This document shows positions 1-5,974 of a stretch of DNA of 8,980 bases, piece by piece. A program made the position numbers and the translations under genes. Location: contig JAUZPX010000078.1 of the NCBI GenBank assembly GCA_030705695.1, positions 1 to 8,980 on the forward strand. Reading direction: 5' to 3'. The stretch comes from Bacillota bacterium (lineage in GTDB: Bacteria; Bacillota; Clostridia; Oscillospirales; Acutalibacteraceae). The notes below the pieces were generated by a model that was given only the letters and a program-made list of their open reading frames with translations, was not told where the DNA came from and ran no database searches. Position 1 is the stretch's first letter. Every line of letters starts with the position of its first letter.

Positions 1-22
1 TAAATCATATTCCATTTCATAT

Positions 23-29
23 GGGGAGG
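23..29 (+). promoter_or_regulatory. Shine-Dalgarno site of the DUF3795 gene
   Basis: GGGGAGG lies 8 nt before the ATG at 38. It fixes this start over the overlapping frame that opens at 21. No convincing promoter is visible in the 22 bases before it, so the promoter may lie outside the window. Confidence 0.6.
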
Positions 30-37
30 CGAGTCGA

Positions 38-376
38 ATGTCCCTTGAAGAGTTGGGCTGCTGCGGCGCTTATTGCAAAACCTGTAAGGTCTATCGCCAA
101 AAAATGTGCGGCGGCTGTAAAATCGGGTATGCGGACAAGACCCGCGATCTCTCGAAGGCAAAATGCAAAATCAAAGTTTGCTGTATTACAAGGGAATACG
201 GCTCCTGTGCGGACTGCTCCGAATATGAGAGCTGCGCCGTCATTCAGCCCTTTCATAATCACGCAGGGTATAAATACGGCAAATATAAACAAGCCGTCAT
301 CTACATAAGAGAAAACGGCTATAACTCCTTTTTTAAAATCGCCGACGACTGGTCAAATGCTTATGGCAAGTATTAA
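38..376 (+). CDS. DUF3795-like cysteine-rich small protein
   Basis: A 112-aa protein with twelve cysteines: C8, C9, C13, C16, C24, C27, C43, C48, C49, C57, C60 and C66. The opening pattern CCGAYCKTC followed by CGGC is typical of the DUF3795 family, which is common in Clostridia and archaea and is thought to bind metal; its biochemical role is not known. There is no signal peptide or membrane segment, so it is probably cytosolic. The start ATG follows a strong site, GGGGAGG at 23-29, with 8 nt spacing. The C-terminal third (GYKYGKYKQAVIYIRENGY) lacks cysteines and looks like a small helical tail. It seems to be a single-gene unit: the Nudix gene downstream has its own promoter. The family call is made by eye from the Cys spacing and the short length, which fits the family. 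Confidence 0.75.
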   Translation: MSLEELGCCGAYCKTCKVYRQKMCGGCKIGYADKTRDLSKAKCKIKVCCITREYGSCADCSEYESCAVIQPFHNHAGYKYGKYKQAVIYIRENGYNSFFKIADDWSNAYGKY

Positions 377-443
377 AATCAATTTTCAATTACACGTTTA
401 TACCGGAAAGTAAATTGAGATCAAGCAAATTCCCGTCCGAAAA

Positions 444-472
444 TTGCCGTTGAAACTCAACTGTGGTAAAAT
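444..472 (+). promoter_or_regulatory. Candidate sigma-A promoter for the Nudix gene
   Basis: TTGCCG (444-449), a 17-nt spacer and TAAAAT (467-472), with an extended -10 TG at 464-465. Transcription would start near 479, giving a leader of about 33 nt before the ATG at 512. Only the pattern supports this. Confidence 0.5.
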
Positions 473-511
473 AATCCCATTCTCCATCATGCGAAAGGAA
501 TCCCTATAATT

Positions 512-964
512 ATGCCGAAAACCGAACTCACTACGATGGTTATGATTCAGAACCCCGCAACCGGCGAAGTGCTGGTTCAAGATCGCATTAAAAGCTGGAA
601 GGGCTGGTCCTTCCCCGGAGGTCACCTCGAAGACGGAGAGAGCGTCGTCGACTGTGCCAAACGCGAAGTCAAAGAAGAGACTGGCCTCACCGTCGAAAAC
701 CTCAAACCCTGCGGTATTATCCACTGGATGAATAACAAGACCTTTGACCGTTATCTGGTCTTTCTTTTTAAGACCACGGATTACCACGGCGAATTGACCG
801 ATTGCGACGAGGGTAAAAATTTCTGGGTCTCGCTCGAGGAACTCAAAACCCATCCCTCTACCAACGACACATTAAAATACCTTCCGATGTTTCTCGAAAA
901 CCGCTATTCCGAGGCCTTCGGTTCCTGGAACAACACCGATACGTGGGAGCTGATCTACCAGTAA
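512..964 (+). CDS. Nudix (MutT-type) hydrolase
   Basis: A 150-aa cytosolic protein with a perfect Nudix box: G37-x5-E43-x7-R51-E52-x2-E55-E56-x-G58, preceded by WSFPGGH. The glutamates bind Mg2+ or Mn2+ to hydrolyse a nucleoside diphosphate linked to another group. In Firmicutes this architecture is usually annotated as 8-oxo-dGTP diphosphatase, which cleans oxidised nucleotides, but the substrate cannot be read from the sequence. Length fits the family. The ATG at 512 follows AAAGGAA (494-500) with 11 nt spacing. The gene is monocistronic, with a candidate promoter just upstream and a long hairpin directly after the stop codon, where it meets the convergent amidohydrolase gene. The C-terminal part (NRYSEAFGSWNNTDTWEL) is outside the Nudix fold and may help choose the substrate. 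Confidence 0.9.
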   Translation: MPKTELTTMVMIQNPATGEVLVQDRIKSWKGWSFPGGHLEDGESVVDCAKREVKEETGLTVENLKPCGIIHWMNNKTFDRYLVFLFKTTDYHGELTDCDEGKNFWVSLEELKTHPSTNDTLKYLPMFLENRYSEAFGSWNNTDTWELIYQ

Positions 965-1044
965 AAGTGTAAAAGGTAAAGCTTAGTGACAGCCCGGCAT
1001 CTTTAACGGGACTGTCACTTTACGTTTTGCACTTTACACTTTAC
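962..1044. repeat. Long imperfect inverted repeat built from GTAAA(A)G / ACTTTAC units
   Basis: Three ACTTTAC heptamers occur at 1017-1023, 1031-1037 and 1038-1044. Facing them on the left arm are GTAAAAGT (961-968), GTAAAAG (969-975) and GTAAAG (976-981). The arms pair imperfectly outside the core hairpin at 985-1019, so the whole 83-nt stretch can fold into one extended stem. It overlaps the stop codon of the Nudix gene. Similar GTAAA-rich inverted repeats follow genes in many Clostridia genomes (from memory, not checked), so it may be a dispersed element acting as a terminator. Confidence 0.55.
985..1019. terminator. Bidirectional terminator hairpin between convergent genes
   Basis: AGTGACAG-CCCG (985-996) pairs with CGGG (1007-1010) and, after a bulged A, CTGTCACT (1012-1019), with a 10-nt loop. 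It is followed by TTTACGTTTT on the + strand and by TTTACCTTTTACACTTTT when read on the minus strand, so either direction has a T-rich tail. It separates the ends of the Nudix gene (+) and the amidohydrolase gene (-), where a shared terminator is expected. Confidence 0.8.
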
Positions 1045-1053
1045 CCTTACTTA

Positions 1054-1956
1054 CTATCGTTCAAGCAACCGCAAGGCGTTTGTCCGGCTGATCTTCTTAT
1101 ACGCCGCATAGCTGATTTTGCCGGTCTCCATCGCTTCATCCAAAAACGCAGAGAGCTTGATCATATCCCAGGTGATATTCAGAGGGCTGCAGACATCGGT
1201 GCCGTAATACAGCCGATCCTGAAACTCCTCTAAAAACGCATACCCGAATTCGGGATCGCGCGAGACCGCATTGTAGCCGCTGCCCGCCGAGAGGTCACCG
1301 CACAGATTCGGATATCTGCGCATCAGTTCCACGACCCTGCCGCCCGGCGTGACTTTCCCCGGTAGATTTTGTCCGCGCTTCTCCTCGGTGACATCACCGC
1401 TGATCTCCGACCAGAATTTTTGAGAGTGACCCAAAAATTTTAACTTTGGGAACATCGACAACACTTTCTCCAGCCGCGGCAAGCCGAGTTCATCAATCAG
1501 ACCGTAGTCATTGCCCTTGAAACCGATATGAAATGTCACCGGCATATCGCACGCCTCGCAGTGTTTGAACAGATTCAGCACCATAGGGTCATCGAAGTAC
1601 AGGTTCGCCGTGACCTCACCGACGCCTTTTGCCCCCTGCTCTTTATAATAATTGATAAAATGTGAAAAATCTGTCTCGGGGCTGTTTTTGCCCATGCGCG
1701 GATCGAGATTGCAAAACCAATAAAAAACCTGCGGGTATTTGCGCACGACTTGAAAGGCCTCTTTGTTGCTGATCAGATCAAACGCGCATTCCGGCGATAA
1801 ACTCGGCAAAATGACGGCTTTTTCGACGCCGAGGAGGTGATAAAACACAAACAGCTCCTCCGGGATTGTAAAAGTATCGCCCGTATATCTCAACACACCC
1901 TTTTCAAGCATCGGATGTACGTGTATATCGATTTTTTGAACTCTCTGCGTTTCCAT
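1054..1956 (-). CDS. Amidohydrolase-family (Amidohydro_2 type) metal-dependent hydrolase
   Basis: A 300-aa soluble TIM-barrel enzyme. Metal-ligand residues of the amidohydrolase superfamily appear in order: H12-x-H14 (IDIHVHP), E114 (GVGEV), H143 (VTFHIGF), H177 (FLGHS) and D254 (YYGTDVCSP). The end, RTNALRLL, is the usual closing helix of Amidohydro_2 proteins, the family that also holds decarboxylases such as ACMSD and various hydrolases. The reaction is therefore C-N or C-C hydrolysis or decarboxylation of an unknown small molecule. The protein is complete. The ATG has AAAGG (1968-1972 on the complement) 11 nt upstream. It is monocistronic on the minus strand, with a TATAAT box upstream and the shared hairpin at its 3' end. 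The neighbours give no pathway clue. Confidence 0.85.
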   Translation of the reverse strand: METQRVQKIDIHVHPMLEKGVLRYTGDTFTIPEELFVFYHLLGVEKAVILPSLSPECAFDLISNKEAFQVVRKYPQVFYWFCNLDPRMGKNSPETDFSHFINYYKEQGAKGVGEVTANLYFDDPMVLNLFKHCEACDMPVTFHIGFKGNDYGLIDELGLPRLEKVLSMFPKLKFLGHSQKFWSEISGDVTEEKRGQNLPGKVTPGGRVVELMRRYPNLCGDLSAGSGYNAVSRDPEFGYAFLEEFQDRLYYGTDVCSPLNITWDMIKLSAFLDEAMETGKISYAAYKKISRTNALRLLER

Positions 1957-1992
1957 TGAAAATGCCGCCTTTCGATTTCTGCGATTGGTCTC

Positions 1993-2001
1993 ATTATATC
2001 A
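1993..2001 (-). promoter_or_regulatory. Extended -10 promoter element of the amidohydrolase gene
   Basis: On the minus strand the sequence reads TGATATAAT, a perfect TATAAT (1993-1998) with the extended -10 TG. The region 17 nt further upstream (ATGAAT) is a poor -35, which fits an extended -10 promoter. The transcript would start about 30 nt before the start codon. Confidence 0.5.
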
Positions 2002-2050
2002 TAATTCGTTTCGAAATTCATCCGATTTTCATAAGTTTTTCAGGGTATAC

Positions 2051-2079
2051 TTTCATTATTTTGGTAAATGGTATATAAT
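2051..2079 (+). promoter_or_regulatory. Candidate promoter for the small membrane protein gene
   Basis: A consensus TATAAT is at 2074-2079, with TTTCAT at 2051-2056 as a weak -35, 17 nt away. A TG at 2069-2070 could also serve an overlapping TATATA at 2072-2077. This box lies downstream of the ATG at 2068, which argues that translation starts at 2116 instead. Confidence 0.45.
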
Positions 2080-2115
2080 CATACGGTGATTCCCGAAACA
2101 AGGAGAAACAGAAAG

Positions 2116-2325
2116 ATGAAAAAACGCATACTCGGATGCTTTCTAGCTCTGTTTTTAATGATTTCCCTATTTACTTGTACAATAACCGCAAGCGGTGCAG
2201 AATCCGGCATTATTGCCCCACAGCTGGGCAGCTCCGCTTCCTATCTGCCCGTGTTGTTCATCCTGATGTTTCTTTCTGTAGTCGGCATTATTTTAATCTT
2301 GCTCAGCAGATCCCGCAGATCGTAA
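2116..2325 (+). CDS. Small secreted or membrane protein, unknown function
   Basis: A 69-aa protein that I do not recognise. It opens with MKKRILGCFLALFLMISLF, a positively charged start and hydrophobic core ending near TITASGAES, which looks like a cleavable signal peptide. A short polar linker (about 16 aa) follows, then a second hydrophobic helix (LPVLFILMFLSVVGIILILL) and a basic tail, SRSRRS. If the signal is cleaved, about 40 residues remain: a mini membrane protein with its C-terminus inside. The start at 2116 is chosen because AAGGAG (2100-2105) lies 10 nt upstream and because the longer in-frame ATG at 2068 sits upstream of the likely -10 box. It could be a host small membrane protein or a cell-wall anchored relic; there is no LPXTG motif. 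It is not clearly linked to its neighbours. Confidence 0.65.
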   Translation: MKKRILGCFLALFLMISLFTCTITASGAESGIIAPQLGSSASYLPVLFILMFLSVVGIILILLSRSRRS

Positions 2326-2500
2326 TAATCCCAACCTCACCGCCCCTCCGGCGAGAACTCCCCGTTCCTCCGGGGGCAACCGATGAACCCGCGAATCCCC
2401 GCGCCGTCATTATGAGTGCGTCATTGTCATTTCGAGGCGCAAAAAGCGTCCCTCCGCGACGCTCCCGAGGAATCTCGGATCATAAGAGCGTCCGGCTTTC
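2326..2500. repeat. GC-rich non-coding block with repeat-like, hairpin-forming sequence
   Basis: No convincing gene lies between 2326 and the promoter at about 2551. The block contains CCCCG/CGGGG-type short hairpins near 2361-2383, three GTCATT copies at 2406-2411, 2420-2425 and 2426-2431, and then TCATTTCGAGG followed by the inverted pair AGCGTC (2445-2450) and GACGCT (2458-2463). GAGGAATCTCGGATC comes next. This layout resembles a dispersed intergenic repeat seen in some Clostridia genomes (GTCATTTCGA...GAATCTC); that resemblance is from memory. GC-rich DNA ends abruptly near 2500, at the left edge of the AT-rich island. Confidence 0.45.
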
Positions 2501-2550
2501 TTAATTTAAACTTTTATTTAAAAACGAATAGATTAAATTTTTTGCAAATA

Positions 2551-2579
2551 TTGTATTTATTTAGTAATTGATTTATAAT
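2551..2579 (+). promoter_or_regulatory. Promoter of the four-gene island operon
   Basis: TTGTAT (2551-2556), 17 nt, then a consensus TATAAT (2574-2579) in AT-rich DNA. It lies about 38 nt before the first gene's ATG at 2617. No other good promoter is visible before the four tightly packed genes, so this probably drives the whole operon. Confidence 0.55.
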
Positions 2580-2604
2580 CATTATATACTTGCTAGAAGA
2601 TTTT

Positions 2605-2611
2605 AAGGAGG
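2605..2611 (+). promoter_or_regulatory. Shine-Dalgarno site that sets the first island gene's start
   Basis: AAGGAGG lies 5 nt before the ATG at 2617. It would fall inside the coding frame if the upstream in-frame TTG at 2590 were the start, so the ATG is preferred. Confidence 0.75.
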
Positions 2612-2616
2612 ATGCA

Positions 2617-4050
2617 ATGAAAGACACTGTTTTACATATGCTGCGTTACGGTACGGTCGCAGAAACAAAACATTTTGAAAATGCAATATCATCATATGAT
2701 TATTTATGTATTAATGCCAATAATGCCGCTCATGTTTCGTATGCTATATCAAAATTTGTAATCGAAAAATTTTTTTCAAAGCCTGAAAAAGGTTTTATTA
2801 TTGATCCATTAACTTATGCATTTCAAGACAATATTAATCTATTAAAAAGTAAATCCATAACATCAGGAGAAATGAAAATAAAGAAATCAATAGAAAAATT
2901 AATTGATATATATGATTATCCTATAAATAAAGTTCGCAAAGATACTCCAATTTTCACAAGCGATTTTTCATCCGATCAGATCTTGAATGAATTTTGCATG
3001 CGAGTTTTAAAATTTCAATATAACATTGTATATGATAGTATAAAGAGCAATGAGCTAGATAAGTATATTGAATATGTTATGTCAGATGAAATATTCAATC
3101 TTCCTCAATTGCATCCCAAATTTTTAATTGCACCTTATTTTTATTTAGATCCTCAAGACCCAAATTATATAGAGTGGTTGTCGATAAATATTAAATTTAT
3201 CGAAGTAGCTTACAGGCAGTCTAAACAATTATTCAATGGAATTGACATATTCGGACAAATTGTTATAAATAAAAATGTTTTGAAAAACCCGGGTTGTATA
3301 AAAAAAATCATTGATGCTTATAAAAACATAAATTGCAAAGGATTCACTATTTGGGTTGATGATCTTATAGAACAAGAAGCTACAATTGATGAGTTGAATG
3401 GTTTTGTTAATTTGTTAAAAGGATTACGCACAAAAACAATTTTTAATATGTATGGTGGATATTTTTCTGTTCTACTTACTCATAAAGATATTTCGCTTTT
3501 AAATGGAGTATCTCATGGAATGGAATATGGAGAGAGTAGAAAAGTTTATCCAGTTGGTGGAGGAATCCCGGTTTCAAAATATTATTATTTACCGATTCAT
3601 CAGCGGTTAGATTTTACAAAAGCGTTTTATTTATTAAAATATGTTAATGCAATTGACACTTCAAAAGAAAATTGGGGTGACCCAAGAACATATTATTATG
3701 GAAATATCTGCCGCTGTTCCCAATGTAAAAAAATATTAAAAAGTGAAATGTCAAACTTTGTAGAATTTGAGAGCAAAGAGTTTTATGAGATAAAACGAAA
3801 TAATCAAATTCAAAGAAGAAAAAAAGCATCTTCAAATACAAAAGAAAACTGTTTATATCATTACTTGTTATGCAAAAAAATGGAATTTTATCGCGTACAT
3901 AGTAAGCCATTAGACGAATTACTTAATGATTTAAATATAAATTATGATATATATAGTAAATATGTTGAATTGCAAGATTTAGAATTCAATTATTTAGATA
4001 AGTGGGTGAATATATTAAGAAAGGTTATAGGGGACGATAAATCGTGTTAA
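2617..4050 (+). CDS. Putative TGT-like TIM-barrel protein with CxCxxC motif (first gene of the island)
   Basis: A 477-aa soluble protein, very AT-rich, with no signal peptide. The clearest motif is C365-R-C367-S-Q-C370, the exact CxCxxC spacing of the zinc site of tRNA-guanine transglycosylases and of DpdA-type DNA-modifying relatives. Histidines that could be the fourth ligand follow at H415 and H428, after a charged insert of about 35 residues. Before it come S299-H-G-M-E-Y-G-E306-S-R308 and a glycine-rich YPVGGGIPVSKYYYLPIH stretch. Earlier segments (GFIIDP, NMYGGYF, GFTIWVDD) look like the strand-then-acid pattern of an alpha/beta barrel. I infer a base-exchange or base-binding enzyme, or a sensor derived from one, but I could not confirm the catalytic aspartates. 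It could instead be an unrelated zinc-binding barrel. Its last codons overlap the SIR2 gene by 7 nt. Confidence 0.5.
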   Translation: MKDTVLHMLRYGTVAETKHFENAISSYDYLCINANNAAHVSYAISKFVIEKFFSKPEKGFIIDPLTYAFQDNINLLKSKSITSGEMKIKKSIEKLIDIYDYPINKVRKDTPIFTSDFSSDQILNEFCMRVLKFQYNIVYDSIKSNELDKYIEYVMSDEIFNLPQLHPKFLIAPYFYLDPQDPNYIEWLSINIKFIEVAYRQSKQLFNGIDIFGQIVINKNVLKNPGCIKKIIDAYKNINCKGFTIWVDDLIEQEATIDELNGFVNLLKGLRTKTIFNMYGGYFSVLLTHKDISLLNGVSHGMEYGESRKVYPVGGGIPVSKYYYLPIHQRLDFTKAFYLLKYVNAIDTSKENWGDPRTYYYGNICRCSQCKKILKSEMSNFVEFESKEFYEIKRNNQIQRRKKASSNTKENCLYHYLLCKKMEFYRVHSKPLDELLNDLNINYDIYSKYVELQDLEFNYLDKWVNILRKVIGDDKSC

Positions 4051-5381
4051 ATAAAACTGTTTATATTCTAGGAGCCGGTGCATCAAAAGCATCAAATTTA
4101 CCTACTCAAACAGAAATTTTAAAAAATATATTTTCAATTCGTTTTGATTATAATTATGATCAAAAAGATATTATGTCACTTGATATAGATGAAAACAAAG
4201 AAAAAATACGCGAGATATATCCAAAATTCGATAATAGTAGAATGAATCTAGGAGATTTTATATTAGAAAATTTTTCATCATCGGATAAATTAAACCTTTA
4301 TAGAATTGCTATTAATCATGCGAAATCAATAAAAAAAATAGATGCTCAATCTATGAAAGTTCGTGATGATTATTTATTTGAAGCATATGAAATAGCAAAA
4401 AATATTAATGTAACCCTTGAAGATCTTTTTACTATATTTGATAGTGTTTGGGCGGGAAGAGAACATTTTCGTATTTATTCACCTGAAAAAATGAACGAAA
4501 TGCATAATGAAATAAAATTATGTATTGTTTATTCATTAGCTTATTCGATTTTTTTTAAATGTATTGATAAAGAATATAAAAAATTCGCTAATATGATTTT
4601 TAACAAAAGAATTTCCACTACGCAAAAAGAGGATTCATTAGCACTTATTACCACCAACTGGGATGATATTCTTGAACATTCATTGTACCAATTATGTAAT
4701 GAATATAATATAAAAAATAAAAAACAGCATATATACATAGATTTATGTATTTACAATGATACTCTAAAAAAAGATAGTCATCATATCCCTTCAACGCATA
4801 TTAAAGCTAAAGGGCATAAAAATATAAAGATTCTAAAAATGCATGGTTCTTTAGGCTGGCTCGAATGTCCGAAATGTGGGAGAATTTATACGGACTTTTC
4901 AAGGCCTATATCTATTTATGAATACTTACAAATTCCATGTCCAAAATGTAAAAATATTAGTAATGAAGGGGACTATCCATCGTTGAGAAGTTTAATAATT
5001 ACTCCAACTTTTATGAAATCTTTGACTAATTTAAATATAAAAAATATATGGCATAATGCTTTAATTGATATCGGGGAAGCAAGCGAACTCGTATTCATAG
5101 GTTATTCGCTTCCAGATGCAGATTTTGAAATGCGCTGCTTGCTTAAAAAAGCAGTACGGGATGACACGCATATATCTGTTGTTTTAAGTGAGTGGGATAA
5201 TCCAAGCAAATATGATTTTACATCAAGGGGTTTCCCCCGAGAGGAAGCTGAAAGTATTGTTAAGCGAATGTGGCTTCCAGAAGAACGTTATAAATCTTTC
5301 TTTGGAGAAAAAAGAGTCGAATTTTTTTACAAAGGTTTTGAAAACTATATAAATAATATAGGAGGTAAGGTTAATGGATAA
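4044..5381 (+). CDS. SIR2-family protein, probable NAD-consuming effector
   Basis: A 445-aa cytosolic protein with the SIR2 NAD-binding fold: G10-A-G-A-S14 near the N-terminus (VYILGAGASKASNLPT), T204-N-W-D207, H267-G-S (the catalytic-His position of sirtuins), and G353-Y-S-L-P-D-A-D360. A zinc module is intact: C275-x2-C278 and C299-x2-C302. About 185 mostly helical residues separate the first two motifs, as in SIR2_2-type proteins of bacterial defence systems (Thoeris ThsA, DSR and others), where SIR2 cleaves NAD+ during phage infection. That role is known for the family and inferred here. The start is GTG at 4044, within the previous gene's end, with AGGGG (4029-4033) 10 nt upstream, so translation is probably coupled. 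Its 3' end overlaps the YwgA-like gene by 8 nt. A deacylase role is less likely given the context. Confidence 0.88.
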   Translation: MLNKTVYILGAGASKASNLPTQTEILKNIFSIRFDYNYDQKDIMSLDIDENKEKIREIYPKFDNSRMNLGDFILENFSSSDKLNLYRIAINHAKSIKKIDAQSMKVRDDYLFEAYEIAKNINVTLEDLFTIFDSVWAGREHFRIYSPEKMNEMHNEIKLCIVYSLAYSIFFKCIDKEYKKFANMIFNKRISTTQKEDSLALITTNWDDILEHSLYQLCNEYNIKNKKQHIYIDLCIYNDTLKKDSHHIPSTHIKAKGHKNIKILKMHGSLGWLECPKCGRIYTDFSRPISIYEYLQIPCPKCKNISNEGDYPSLRSLIITPTFMKSLTNLNIKNIWHNALIDIGEASELVFIGYSLPDADFEMRCLLKKAVRDDTHISVVLSEWDNPSKYDFTSRGFPREEAESIVKRMWLPEERYKSFFGEKRVEFFYKGFENYINNIGGKVNG

Positions 5382-5970
5382 AAAGCAATTGAATGGAAAG
5401 GACTTATTACTTTCTATTTTATATTCCCCAGGCCAAAAAGCCGAAATTAATGAATCAATAATTGGAAGGACAAAGCTGACTAAAATAATATTTCTATTTG
5501 AAAAAGAAATTTACAATCAGTTTTTTAAGGATGAAATAGATATTAAATTGCCTGAATTTAAACCATATTATTTTGGCCCATTTAGCGAAGAATTGATAAG
5601 TGATCTTTCCTTTTTCTTAGCAATTGGAATGATAAAAACAACAATTACAACTATTCCTTTATCACCAATAGATGATGTTGAAAATGAAGCCATCTGTGAT
5701 TATAATGAGAATGATGAATGGATGGAAGCATCCTTAAATCAAATTGAAAAGTTTGAATTAGAGTATAGCTTGACTTCCTGTGGCCTTAAGTATGTAGAAG
5801 ATAAAATTTGGGGTCTTTTTACTTCACATCAAATAGAAAAACTTAAATCCTTTAAATCACAAATTAATAAACTTTCTTTGGATTCATTACTACGTTATGT
5901 TTATATAAAATATCCTGAAGAAACAAAAGAATCTTTAATCGCAAAAAAATATTTGAAATTTGAGGAATAG
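5374..5970 (+). CDS. YwgA-like winged-helix-type protein
   Basis: A 198-aa soluble protein. GRTKLTKIIFLFEKEI (residues 31-46), then FKPYYFGPFSEEL (62-74) and DLSFFLAIGMI, follows the pattern of the YwgA family, whose members carry GRTKLQK...YGPYS-EL...L-G-I and are predicted to form a winged-helix-like domain. The function of that family is not established; related folds serve as regulators or antitoxin-like partners. The second half is acidic (DDVENEAICDYNENDEWME) and then helical. The ATG at 5374 has a textbook AGGAGGT (5360-5366) 7 nt upstream, so this gene should be well translated. It overlaps the SIR2 stop by 8 nt, and the nuclease-like gene starts 4 nt after its stop. Likely roles are regulator or adaptor of the cassette; this is inference. 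Confidence 0.6.
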   Translation: MDKKQLNGKDLLLSILYSPGQKAEINESIIGRTKLTKIIFLFEKEIYNQFFKDEIDIKLPEFKPYYFGPFSEELISDLSFFLAIGMIKTTITTIPLSPIDDVENEAICDYNENDEWMEASLNQIEKFELEYSLTSCGLKYVEDKIWGLFTSHQIEKLKSFKSQINKLSLDSLLRYVYIKYPEETKESLIAKKYLKFEE

Positions 5971-5974
5971 ATTT

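Noticed and set aside
379..418. TCAATTT/AAATTGA inverted repeat after the DUF3795 gene
   Set aside because: A 26-nt loop, an AT-rich stem and no T-run; not a believable terminator.
398..853. Minus-strand open frame (151 codons) over the Nudix gene
   Set aside because: Shadow of a clear Nudix gene; no ribosome site and no recognisable motif.
2068..2115. Longer in-frame start for the small membrane protein (ATG at 2068)
   Set aside because: It lies upstream of the likely -10 box and has no ribosome site; the ATG at 2116 has AAGGAG at the right distance.
2590..2616. TTG start for the first island gene
   Set aside because: It would put the strong AAGGAGG inside the coding region; the ATG at 2617 is the better start.
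5960..5974. TTG start for the nuclease-like gene, overlapping the YwgA-like gene
   Set aside because: GAGG at 5962-5965 favours the ATG at 5975; the five extra residues add nothing recognisable.
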